7,762 bases of DNA from Methanoculleus sp. (GCA_028698765.1 JAQVVW010000055.1:1-7762), one strand, 5' to 3'; counted from the first letter of the stretch, positions 1 to 6,572 are shown. Program-made: numbers and translations. The notes: generated by a model not told the origin, from the letters alone.

Positions 1-732
1 GGGGCGCTCCGCATCCCGCTCACCCTCGACCCGGCGGCGATCCCGGTCAACGTGCAGGAGACCTCACCCGTGTATCTCCCGCTGCCGGACGACGATGTGG
101 CGACCGAAGTGCCGGTGAGCCTTTTCCCGGCGGGTGAGGAGGAGCACGTCTACTCGGCGAGCGAACTCGAGCAATATCTCCGCTGCCCGGTCGAGTACGA
201 ACGGCGCTACCGGCTTGGTCTCGCTACGCCGCCGGTCAGGGCGGCATCCGCCGGGGAGGATGCAATGACCCGCGGCCTCGTCGTCCACGAGGTCTTCCGC
301 GGCCGGGACCCCGCCGCGGTGCTGCGGCGCTACGGCATGGACCCCGGCCGGGCGGGGGAGTACCGGGAACTCTATGAGCGGTTCCGTGCGTCGCCCCTGA
401 TGCAGGGGAACACCCGCGACCATTGTGAGGTGCCGTTTTTGGCACGGGTGCGTGGCGTGGCGTGCAGGGGGGTCATTGACCGACTGGCGCAGCGATCGGA
501 CGGCGCCTGGGTGCTCATCGACTACAAGACCGGAACGCCGGGGAACGCCGGGGACTACGCGGTCCAGATGACGGTCTACCGGCACGCCGCCGGGCAGATC
601 CTCGGCCAGCCGGTGACGGCGTACCTCTACTTCGTCGACGCCGACCGCTGGATGGAGGTTGCGGTGGATGAGGAGCGGGTTTTTGATACGATCGAGCAGG
701 CGGTCCGGGGGATCGAGCAGGGGACCGATTAG
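1..732 (+). CDS. C-terminal part of a UvrD/RecB-type helicase-nuclease (PD-(D/E)XK domain), 5' end outside window
   Basis: The frame is open from base 1, so this is the last 243 residues of a longer protein. A GTG at 52 could serve as a start, but the coding frame runs through it and the domain is normally the tail of a large helicase. Visible motifs (window residue numbers) are the entry motif YSASELEQYLRCP, typical of RecB-like nuclease domains; His96 in the VVHEVF segment; Asp160 in GVIDR; Asp174-x-Lys176 in LIDYKTG; and Gln189 to Tyr193 in QMTVY. This is the full PD-(D/E)XK metal-binding and QxxxY set, so the nuclease site looks intact. The family resects or processes DNA ends in recombination and repair. 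The helicase half cannot be seen, so a stand-alone RecB-like or Cas4-like nuclease cannot be excluded. Confidence in the nuclease domain is high; confidence in the helicase fusion is moderate. Confidence 0.82.
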   Translation, partial: GALRIPLTLDPAAIPVNVQETSPVYLPLPDDDVATEVPVSLFPAGEEEHVYSASELEQYLRCPVEYERRYRLGLATPPVRAASAGEDAMTRGLVVHEVFRGRDPAAVLRRYGMDPGRAGEYRELYERFRASPLMQGNTRDHCEVPFLARVRGVACRGVIDRLAQRSDGAWVLIDYKTGTPGNAGDYAVQMTVYRHAAGQILGQPVTAYLYFVDADRWMEVAVDEERVFDTIEQAVRGIEQGTD

Positions 733-759
733 ACCGGGGCGGCGAGGAGGGCCGTAGGG

Positions 760-767
760 TATAAGAG
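760..767 (+). promoter_or_regulatory. Archaeal TATA box of the HepT-like pseudogene
   Basis: TATAAGAG lies about 27-34 bases before the ATG at 794. A start of transcription about 26 bases after the box centre would fall near 789, giving a leader of only a few bases. This supports 794 over the internal ATG at 839 as the original start. The assignment rests on sequence and spacing only. Confidence 0.5.
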
Positions 768-793
768 GGCAGATAGAGTACTCAAGAGTAACG

Positions 794-1239
794 ATGCATC
801 CCCTTGCCCAGAGGATGCGGTCCTCGGCGAGGTCGTCTATGCCTGGGGACTTCCTCCTCGATCTCGAGGATATCCGCGACGCCATCATCTCCATCCGCTC
901 CTATGTCGGGGACCGAACGTTTGAGGAGTTCGTGAGCGATCGCATGTGCCTTGACGTCGTCGTGCTCAGTTTATCACTATCGGGGAGGCGGTAAAACAGA
1001 TTCCCCCAGGCGTCACCGCCCATCACCCGGAGATCGAGTAGCGAAAGATTGCCGGGCTCCGGGACATCAGCGTTCACTCCTACTATGCAGTGAAACCGAC
1101 GATCCTCTGGGATATCATCCAGACCAAACTCGGACCCCTGGGGGATGCGGTAGAGGCGATGATCCAGGAAGAAGAGGGACAACGAAACCCGATTGCGATT
1201 CGCTGTTTTCGCTGCACTATCCAGAGGCACTTGCCGTAA
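794..1239 (+). pseudogene. HepT-like (DUF86) HEPN ribonuclease toxin, broken by a frameshift and an in-frame TAG
   Basis: The first part reads as a HepT N-terminus, with FLLDLEDIRDAI then SYVGDRTFEEFVSDR up to LDVVVL at about 967. The frame then changes: from 970 the family pattern continues as FITIGEAVKQIP in another frame, which a loss of one base near 968-969 would explain. At 1039-1041 a TAG sits between PEIE and RKIAGLRD, where the family usually has Trp (PEIxWRKIAGLRD), so TGG changed to TAG is the simplest reading. The HEPN catalytic motif RX4HXY (Arg at 1060, His at 1075, Tyr at 1081) is preserved but lies after the stop. The frame ends at 1239. HepT is normally the RNase or toxin half of a HepT-MntA toxin-antitoxin pair; no nucleotidyltransferase partner is recognisable next to it. 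Two lesions make a functional product unlikely. Confidence 0.8.
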
Positions 1240-1273
1240 GGTCGTATGTAACACCTGGAGACCTTACCGGGGA

Positions 1274-1293
1274 GAAAAGTTCACGAACTTTTC
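1274..1293. repeat. 20-base palindrome between the HepT remnant and the peroxiredoxin fragment
   Basis: The sequence GAAAAGTTC-AC-GAACTTTTC is a perfect inverted repeat with 9-base arms and a 2-base centre, lying 35 bases after the end of the HepT remnant. It ends in a short T run and is followed by another at 1301-1306. It could be a transcription end signal for the upstream gene or a dimeric regulator site. It is notably AT-rich against the surrounding GC-rich DNA. Confidence 0.5.
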
Positions 1294-1402
1294 CTGAACA
1301 TCTTTTAGACCGGTTCGCCCCCCGGGTACCGGCTTTCTGCCGCCGTCCCGCAAGCCTCCCCGGTAACTGCCAAAAGGGGGAGACGCGGCCGTTCCAGCAT
1401 TC

Positions 1403-1408
1403 TTTTAT
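1403..1408 (+). promoter_or_regulatory. TATA-like box of the peroxiredoxin fragment
   Basis: TTTTAT, within TCTTTTATCC, is centred about 27 bases before the ATG at 1432. That is the spacing expected for a leaderless archaeal transcript starting at or just before that ATG. The assignment is based on position and AT-richness only. Confidence 0.4.
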
Positions 1409-1416
1409 CCTCATCG

Positions 1417-1433
1417 ATGCCAGCCTCTGGCAT
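1417..1433. repeat. Inverted repeat overlapping the peroxiredoxin start codon
   Basis: ATGCCAG-CCT-CTGGCAT is a perfect inverted repeat with 7-base arms and a 3-base loop. Its right arm ends in the first two bases of the ATG at 1432. It could be an operator, or a hairpin that affects initiation. The ATG at 1417, inside the left arm, is an alternative in-frame start but would lie too close to the TATA-like box. Confidence 0.45.
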
Positions 1434-1579
1434 GAGTGAACTCTCGACAGGCATGCCGGCACCGGACTTCTGCCTCCCGGACGCGGACGAAGAGACGGTC
1501 TGCCTCGCGGACCTGCGGGGCGGCTATGCAGTCGTCTACGCCGCAGCCTATCACCCCGACCCCGCGGTAACGAAGCCCT

Positions 1580-1585
1580 TAATAC
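1580..1585 (+). promoter_or_regulatory. TATA-like element of the archaeal ATPase gene
   Basis: TTAATA, centred near 1582, lies 25 bases before the ATG at 1607. This fits a leaderless transcript beginning at the start codon. It abuts the first palindrome, so a protein bound there would cover both TATA region and transcription start. Confidence 0.4.
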
Positions 1586-1614
1586 TAATCCAGATTAGTA
1601 CTAATCATGATTAG
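1585..1614. promoter_or_regulatory. Double palindromic operator-like element containing the ATPase start codon
   Basis: Two 14-base palindromes, CTAATC-CA-GATTAG (1585-1598) and CTAATC-AT-GATTAG (1601-1614), are joined by TA, giving a 16-base period. The second is a perfect palindrome whose centre supplies the ATG at 1607. There is no room for a ribosome binding site, since the upstream bases belong to the palindromes. The arrangement suggests two dimer-binding sites between the TATA region and the start codon, hence repression by occlusion, perhaps by the gene's own product. That role is inference; the symmetry is visible directly. Confidence 0.7.
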
Positions 1615-2977
1615 GGAGTTCATCGACCGCGAGACCGAGCGTGCCCTTCTCGAGGAGGAGTGGCGAAAGGACGGCGGCCGGCTGATCATCCTCTACGGGC
1701 GGCGCCGGATCGGCAAGACGCGGCTGGTCACCGAGTTCATCCGCGGCAAGGAGGGCATCCTCCATTTCGCCGAGGACACCGCACCGCAGATCCAGATCCG
1801 GCGGCTGCAGGAGGCGGTAGCCCGGTTCTTCACCGACCCGCTTCTTGCAACGCTCGAGATCTCGACCTGGGACCAACTCTTCACCTACCTCACCCGGATA
1901 CCGCTCGCCGACCGCCGCTACCTTGTCATCGACGAGTTCACCTACCTGATCAAGAACGACCCGACCGTCCTCTCCGCGCTCCAGAAAGCCTGGGACACCG
2001 CCCTTGCCGGGTCGAACTGGTGTATCCTCCTCTCCGGGTCGATGCTCGGGCTGATGACCGACAGTGCGCTCTCCTACACCTCGCCCCTCTACGGGCGGCG
2101 GACCCGGGACATGCTTCTTGGCCCGCTCCGGTTCTGCGACGCACGAAAGTTCCTTCCTTCATTCTCCTTCCGGGACGCTCTCAAGGCTCACCTGACCATC
2201 GGGGGCATCCCCGAGTACCTCCTCAAGGCCGGAGACTACCTCGACTATGCCACGTTCGTCGAGCGGGAGTTCTTCAATAAGTACGGCTACTTTTACCGGG
2301 AACCCTACTTCCTCCTCTCGCAGGAGTTTCGGGAACTGAAGACCTACCAGGCAATCCTCAACGCCATCGCCGTCGGCAACACGGCCGCGGGCACTATCGC
2401 CCAGTTCTGCGGCATGGACGCCCGCCATCTCTACCCCTACCTCGATGCGATGATCCGGCTTGGGTTCATCGAGAAAGAGTTGCCCTTCCCCGGCAACCGG
2501 CGGCAGGGGTTGTACCGGATCAAGGACTGCATCTTCGACTTCTGGTACAACTTCGTCTTTGCACGCCGGCAGGCGATTGAGACAGAGAGCCTTTCGAGCG
2601 ATGCCGTCGATATGAATCCCTACTTCGGCAAACAGTTCGAGGTCTTTGTGCGGAACGAGTTCTCCCGGAAGATCCTCCCGGGATACACCGTCGGCCGGTG
2701 GTGGTACCGCGGCGAGGAGATCGATCTCGTTGCCGTCCGGGAGAGCGACGCGAGCATCGTCTTTTGGGAGTGCAAGTGGGGGAGCCTTACGGAAAGGGAG
2801 GCCCGCGGCGTGCTCACGCGCCTCGTGCAGAAAGCGGAGCACGTCCGGCACGAACGCTACACCCACGAGCGGTTCTGCCTCGTCGCCGGCAACGTCGAGG
2901 GGAAAGGCCGGCTCCGAGGGGAGGGGTTCCTCGTCTACGACCTTGAGGATATCGAGGCGGCGTGTAGCACCGGGTAG
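1607..2977 (+). CDS. Archaeal AAA ATPase with DUF234-like PD-(D/E)XK nuclease C-terminus
   Basis: The product is 456 residues, the usual size for this family (archaeal ATPase domain PF01637 plus DUF234, PF03008). The N-terminus FIDRETERALLEEEW matches the family's opening. Walker A is GRRRIGKT (31-38), Walker B YLVIDEF (105-111), and LLSGSM at 141-146 is a sensor-like strand. A winged-helix-like stretch follows at about 240-295. The C-terminal part has Glu345, Asp373 in EEIDLVAV and Glu388-x-Lys390 in FWECKW, a PD-(D/E)XK nuclease signature. The start is fixed by the ATG inside the promoter palindrome. It stands alone, between a cut-off peroxiredoxin and a decayed copy of its own 5' end. Such genes occur in many copies in methanogen genomes with no settled cellular role; mobile or defence-related DNA processing is a reasonable guess. 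It looks intact and functional. Confidence 0.9.
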   Translation: MIREFIDRETERALLEEEWRKDGGRLIILYGRRRIGKTRLVTEFIRGKEGILHFAEDTAPQIQIRRLQEAVARFFTDPLLATLEISTWDQLFTYLTRIPLADRRYLVIDEFTYLIKNDPTVLSALQKAWDTALAGSNWCILLSGSMLGLMTDSALSYTSPLYGRRTRDMLLGPLRFCDARKFLPSFSFRDALKAHLTIGGIPEYLLKAGDYLDYATFVEREFFNKYGYFYREPYFLLSQEFRELKTYQAILNAIAVGNTAAGTIAQFCGMDARHLYPYLDAMIRLGFIEKELPFPGNRRQGLYRIKDCIFDFWYNFVFARRQAIETESLSSDAVDMNPYFGKQFEVFVRNEFSRKILPGYTVGRWWYRGEEIDLVAVRESDASIVFWECKWGSLTEREARGVLTRLVQKAEHVRHERYTHERFCLVAGNVEGKGRLRGEGFLVYDLEDIEAACSTG

Positions 2978-3099
2978 TCGTCGCCGCTGCAGCCCCTACG
3001 GCCGGCGGTAATCCCCCTCCCCGCCCGGGGGCGGTCCGCTCGCGCACACGATATGCCTTTGCGATCCGGACCGAGAGGTTCCGGCCCCGTGCCGGGGGC

Positions 3100-3172
3100 C
3101 GACACCCTGAGTACTAATCAGGATTAGTACTGATCACGATTAGGACTTCAGCGACCGCGAGGCCGGGCGCAA
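3100..3172 (+). pseudogene. Decayed second copy of the ATPase promoter and first codons
   Basis: It aligns base for base with 1571-1643 at a constant offset of 1529 through the double palindrome. CTAATC-AG-GATTAG (3114-3127), a TA spacer and CTGATC-AC-GATTAG (3130-3143) copy the operator with the arms nearly unchanged. The base pair matching the start codon reads ACG (3136-3138) instead of ATG. Likeness continues through TTC-x-GCGACCGCGAG, equal to the Phe-Ile-Asp-Arg-Glu codons of the ATPase, with a one-base deletion after the third codon. It then fades near 3172. Upstream, 12 of 16 bases also match, including the CCCT before the TATA region. It is the 5' stump of a duplicated or paralogous ATPase gene. 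Confidence 0.7.
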
Positions 3173-3220
3173 GGTCATTAGACACCGCATCTGGAGTCCC
3201 GTACAGGAAAAGATGCTTTC

Positions 3221-3240
3221 TGCCGGCCGGATTGCCGGCA
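3221..3240. repeat. Perfect hairpin in the intergenic region
   Basis: TGCCGGC (3221-3227) pairs perfectly with GCCGGCA (3234-3240) around a 6-base loop. No T run follows on either strand, so a classical terminator is not supported. In GC-rich DNA a 7-base stem may be chance. Confidence 0.3.
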
Positions 3241-3298
3241 TGCTGTGCGGGACGCTCACGGCATCCCGGCACCGGGGGTCACGCTTACCTGTATTAGG

Positions 3299-3508
3299 TT
3301 ACCCGGTGCTTATGGAGTACCCGTACCACGTGCCGTCAGTGGTCTCGATCAGGACGATGTCGGGGTTGTCGGGACTCCTGTAGAACATCAGTCCCCGCGC
3401 CGGGTCCTCGGCCGTCGACCACCCCGGCAGCGTCGGGTCCTCCTGCCACTTGAAGCCGGCGATATCCAGGGGAGGCCTCTCACGTGTAATGCTTCTTGAG
3501 GTACTCCT
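3299..3508 (-). pseudogene. Orphan C-terminal coding tail, unidentified protein
   Basis: On the minus strand a frame is open from about 3508 to the TAA at 3301-3299, with strong third-position GC and a protein-like composition. From about 3478 it reads RPPLDIAGFKWQEDP, then LPGWSTAEDPARGLMFYRS, then a Trp/Tyr-rich end TTDGTWYGYSISTG. It has no ATG or GTG start: the frame enters from inside the 3' end of the PAS sensor gene, where that gene uses another frame. It therefore looks like the last ~60 residues of a gene whose 5' part was replaced by the sensor gene. Family not recognised. A tail joined to the sensor by a frameshift is less likely, because the sensor ends in a normal family-like C-terminus (EYLKKHY). 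Confidence 0.45.
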
Positions 3509-6500
3509 TCACTTTCCTTGAGACCAGCCATCCCTGGTCGAGCCGGCTGATGATCGCATCGATGGCCCACGCCTGCTCTATGATCTTTCTGTCGATCTCC
3601 GTATCCCCCATCTCCGCAAGAGCGATGATGACGGTGAGGGGGTTGCGGATGGAGTCGTTCAGGATAGCAAGCTGCTCGATGTTCTCCTCGATCTGGAGGA
3701 ACGCACTCTTCTTGAGGCTCTCCAGCAGATACCGCTCCGAGGTGTCGCGGGCGCTTGCGAACACCAGTTGCTGACCGTCGATCGTCACAGGAAAGGCTGT
3801 TATCTCTACGAAGATCCGGGTGCCGTCCTTGAGGACAGAGATAAACTCGGTCGGGCCGGCAGCGGTGCCGGCCGTGAGGTGACAGAGCATGGCCTCTACC
3901 TTCGGCAGCTCGTCCCGCGGCATGAATCCGGTTTCGACAATGCTCTTGCCGATGAACTCCTCCCTCAGCCTGCCCGACAGTTTTTCGGCCGCCCGGTTTC
4001 CATCGACGATAATCCCGTTCATATCGGTGAGGTAGAAGGCGTCCGGGGCGTACTCGAAGAGTATCTTCAGCCGCTCCTCCGAACTCCTCAGCGCCTCATC
4101 CGCCAGCTTGCGTTCGGTCACGTCCACCAGGCTGCCGACGATCCCCGGCCGCCCCTCGAACTGGAGGCGAGTTGCAAAATTCTCGAGGAATATGATCCGC
4201 CCGTCTTTGTGCACGCCGCAAAACTCGTGGTGCTCCGATTCGGTATCGCCGGAAAGAAGGGCCTGCTGCCGCCTCTGTAGATCTTCCAGGTACTCCGGGG
4301 CGATCAAGGCGGAGCGTGTCCCGGGACCAAGAAGTTCGTCGCGCGAATACCCGAAGATCTCGGCAAACCGCGTATTGAAATACCGCAGGTGGTTGTCCTG
4401 CAGCAGGTAGACCCCTACCGGGGAGCGCTCCACCGGGTTCCGGTAGACCTCTTCGTTCATCGTCCGGAGGATTGCTGAGCCGATGATGCTTGCCGCTGCC
4501 TGGAGCGCGTCGATCTCCGCCGGAGACCAGGTGCGCTCCCTCCGGCTCTCGTCAAACCCGATGAAGCCCCACCACTGCTGGTGGACGAAGATCGGAACAA
4601 CCGCAACGGACTGGATCCGCCGGGGTTCGAGATGAGCCCGTTCGGTATCGGGGAACGTCCGGACCGGCCCGACGATTGGCCTCCCGGCCGCGAGTTCCTC
4701 ATACCAGCGGGGGATCACGTCGTAAGGGACGTTCCGGAGCTCCGGACTGTCGATCCCGGCGGCGACCCCCTCCGCATTCCACTCCCACCGCTGGCTGCAG
4801 ACGACCTTGCCGGTCGCGGGGTCCGTGCCGTTCTCGAAGATGTAAACCCTGCTTACGTCGGTTGCCCTGCCGAATCGTTCGAGAACCTCGCGCATCAGCC
4901 TCTTCCAGTTCGCTTCCTTGAGGAACCGGTCCGCCGCAAAGTTCACCGCATTCATAATGGCGTCGTGCCGGCGGAGGGCCTCGGATGCTTTCTTCCGCTC
5001 GGTGATATCCTCAAAGAGGTAAAGTCTCCCGAAGTACCGGTCGTCCGCATCGCGGATCTGGGTGGAAAACCTCCTGATACACCGCCCGTCGACGAACTCG
5101 ATCTCGTCCTCGATGATCGACCGGTTCGCTTCATCCTGGAGCGACGTGCAGGATGCGGCAAATGCCTCCGTGTCCTTGACGAGCGGGATGCAAAGGGAGA
5201 TTATATCGCTGTTCCGGAGGTTCCCCGCCCTCAGCTCGTCCTCCAGGTGCAAGAGCCCCCACATGTCGCAGAACCTGCTGTTGAAGTAGTGAATATCGTC
5301 CGTCCGGTTGTCGACGACCAAGTGGGCGAGCGGGGAGGCCTGGGCCATCCGGGAGAGCAACGCTTCGTTCCACCGGAGCCTCTCTTCCACCCGCCGCTCC
5401 TCGGTCACGTCGCGGCCGCACCCCACAGTCCCGATCATCCGTCCGTTCTCGTCCCGGAACGGGGCCTTGTTGACGTCGAGGAAGAGAAATTCTCCCTTTA
5501 TATTCCCATATTCGTCGAACCGCATCGGTTCTCCGCTTTCCATGACGATCGCATCGGAGTCCCGGCAGATCTCGTCGAAGGTGTGCCAGGCCGGGTCATC
5601 GGAATGGGCCAGCCGCTCACGTTCGGCAAAGAAGAGGCCGGTCTTACCCACCGGTTCGTCGGTGTCGGCCGCGTTGAGGAGTTTATCGCAGAGGGCCCTG
5701 TTCGCGAAGAGGTAGCGCCCCTCCATGTCTTTTGCCCATATGAGATCGGGCACGTTGTCACACATCATCCGGGCAAGACGGTAGAGGTCGCGGGACTGCT
5801 GGTTGGTCCGGGCGAGTTCGCCCTCCACACTTTTGCGCTCGGTGATCTCGCGGAGCGTGACGAGGTTTGCTTCCCGCCCTCTGAAGAGGATCTTCGTACC
5901 GAGCCCCTCGATCCACTTATCGTTCCCGTGCAGATCCCGCATCAGGTAGTGGGCAAGGTAGCTGTCGTGCCCGGAACGCACGTTCTTGAGGTCAGAGATG
6001 ACGGCCTCCGCATAGTCGGGGTGGACGAACTGCAGCAGGTTCCGGCCGGAGAGATCGGCCGGGGAGGAGAGGCCGGCGTGCGCTGCGGCCGCGGTGTTGG
6101 CAAATAGGGTGGAGCCGTCCCGGTCGAGGATGAGGACGGCATCCACGAGGGCGTTGAAGACCTGCGGGTGTTCCGCCGTCCGCTCTTCATCCTGTTCGCA
6201 GGGGCGGGAAGAGACGATGCAGGTGATATCCGTGTCCGGGAAGGAGGATGCGGCAATCGTCACGGGCAGGAGCGATCCATCGCGGCGGGCCAGTTCGGCT
6301 AAATAACCTGCGACCGCGCTTTGTTCGTCTATCGACCGGCAGAATCGTTCTCGCTCCGCCTCGTCCGGCCATATCTCGGGGAGCGTGAGGGACACGAGTT
6401 CTTCCGGCGGGTAGCCGAGCATGCCGGAGAAAACGTCGGTTGCCCGGGTGATCCTGAATGCTCGCGGACCGAGGGTAAAAAATCCCGTCTTTACGCCTTC

Positions 6501-6545
6501 TTGTCCATGTTCGGGCAGGCCAGGCGCCCGGGTTTCCTCTTTCAT
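3480..6545 (-). CDS. Multi-PAS/GAF sensor protein without kinase catalytic domain
   Basis: The product is 1021 residues from the ATG at 6545. The frame stays open to an ATG at 6875, but a TATA box at 6573-6579 and a HEPN remnant on the other strand show that those 110 extra residues are not genuine. Approximate domains: divergent PAS 15-115; PAS 129-238 (ends EITERK); PAS 258-383 (DVTEER); PAS 395-518 (DITERK); GAF 528-700 (RVYIFENG, QWWGFIGFDE, then a Trp-Ser-Pro-Ala-Glu-Ile segment); PAS 702-813 (DVTERK); PAS 822-940. The C-terminal 80 residues form a helical dimerisation-like segment with NDSIRNPL, where the serine is residue 965. There is no HATPase domain and no membrane segment, so this is a soluble signal-sensing protein. 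The serine stands where a HisKA-like H-box would carry histidine, so phospho-transfer by itself is doubtful. It probably senses small ligands, redox state or light and acts through partner proteins. Confidence 0.88.
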   Translation of the reverse strand: MKEETRAPGLPEHGQEGVKTGFFTLGPRAFRITRATDVFSGMLGYPPEELVSLTLPEIWPDEAERERFCRSIDEQSAVAGYLAELARRDGSLLPVTIAASSFPDTDITCIVSSRPCEQDEERTAEHPQVFNALVDAVLILDRDGSTLFANTAAAAHAGLSSPADLSGRNLLQFVHPDYAEAVISDLKNVRSGHDSYLAHYLMRDLHGNDKWIEGLGTKILFRGREANLVTLREITERKSVEGELARTNQQSRDLYRLARMMCDNVPDLIWAKDMEGRYLFANRALCDKLLNAADTDEPVGKTGLFFAERERLAHSDDPAWHTFDEICRDSDAIVMESGEPMRFDEYGNIKGEFLFLDVNKAPFRDENGRMIGTVGCGRDVTEERRVEERLRWNEALLSRMAQASPLAHLVVDNRTDDIHYFNSRFCDMWGLLHLEDELRAGNLRNSDIISLCIPLVKDTEAFAASCTSLQDEANRSIIEDEIEFVDGRCIRRFSTQIRDADDRYFGRLYLFEDITERKKASEALRRHDAIMNAVNFAADRFLKEANWKRLMREVLERFGRATDVSRVYIFENGTDPATGKVVCSQRWEWNAEGVAAGIDSPELRNVPYDVIPRWYEELAAGRPIVGPVRTFPDTERAHLEPRRIQSVAVVPIFVHQQWWGFIGFDESRRERTWSPAEIDALQAAASIIGSAILRTMNEEVYRNPVERSPVGVYLLQDNHLRYFNTRFAEIFGYSRDELLGPGTRSALIAPEYLEDLQRRQQALLSGDTESEHHEFCGVHKDGRIIFLENFATRLQFEGRPGIVGSLVDVTERKLADEALRSSEERLKILFEYAPDAFYLTDMNGIIVDGNRAAEKLSGRLREEFIGKSIVETGFMPRDELPKVEAMLCHLTAGTAAGPTEFISVLKDGTRIFVEITAFPVTIDGQQLVFASARDTSERYLLESLKKSAFLQIEENIEQLAILNDSIRNPLTVIIALAEMGDTEIDRKIIEQAWAIDAIISRLDQGWLVSRKVKEYLKKHYT

Positions 6546-6572
6546 CGTCTTCAGAAAGACTTTTACTTCCTT

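Larger units (their letters stand above)
1432..1614 (+). pseudogene. Truncated peroxiredoxin (AhpC/Bcp-like), N-terminal fragment only
   Basis: The start at 1432 is chosen from the TATA spacing. The encoded stretch MSELSTGMPAPDFCLPDAD, followed by ETVCLADLRGGYAVVYAAAYHPD, matches the opening of the thioredoxin-fold peroxiredoxins (GxxAPDFxLPDxDG, then LSDxRGKxVVLYFYP). The family likeness stops near 1566, just before the region that should carry the peroxidatic cysteine (TPxCT), and the frame runs into the TAG at 1612-1614 inside the ATPase promoter palindromes. A whole protein of this family is about 150-220 residues; this one is about 60 and has no catalytic cysteine in the expected place. 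No continuation was seen after the ATPase gene. It is probably a gene whose 3' part was lost when the ATPase module arrived. It overlaps the ATPase start by 8 bases. Confidence 0.7.
2978..3298. other. Intergenic stretch of 321 bases between the ATPase gene and the orphan minus-strand tail
   Basis: No convincing gene is seen. The stretch holds a GC-rich hairpin (GGCCCC at 3083-3088 against GGGGCC at 3095-3100), the decayed second copy of the ATPase promoter and first codons (3100-3172), and a perfect hairpin at 3221-3240. A looser inverted repeat pairs GCACCGGG at 3269-3276 with CCCGGTGC at 3302-3309 around the end of the minus-strand remnant. Confidence 0.5.

Noticed and set aside
64..894. 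A 276-codon open frame on the - strand opposite the nuclease gene
   Set aside because: The + strand carries all PD-(D/E)XK motifs in order. The minus frame has an Arg/Pro/His-rich composition and no recognisable motif, and it runs into the HepT remnant.
1039..1041. TAG in the HepT-like gene read as pyrrolysine
   Set aside because: A separate frameshift 70 bases earlier already breaks the gene, the position is a conserved Trp in the family, and pyrrolysine use is typical of methylamine methyltransferases rather than of this family.
1585..1614. The repeated CTAATC/GATTAG units as a CRISPR array or tandem-repeat locus
   Set aside because: Only two units of 14 bases with a 2-base gap occur, without spacers. 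The placement at a start codon fits a regulatory element.
3269..3309. GCACCGGG/CCCGGTGC inverted repeat as a terminator of the minus-strand tail
   Set aside because: The loop is 25 bases, the left arm overlaps the stop region, and no T run follows. An 8-base stem is weak evidence in GC-rich DNA.
4581..6107. A 508-codon open frame on the + strand inside the PAS/GAF gene
   Set aside because: It is antisense to a clearly conserved multi-PAS protein. Its translation is rich in Pro, Val, Glu and Arg with no domain, as expected for a mirror frame in GC-rich DNA.
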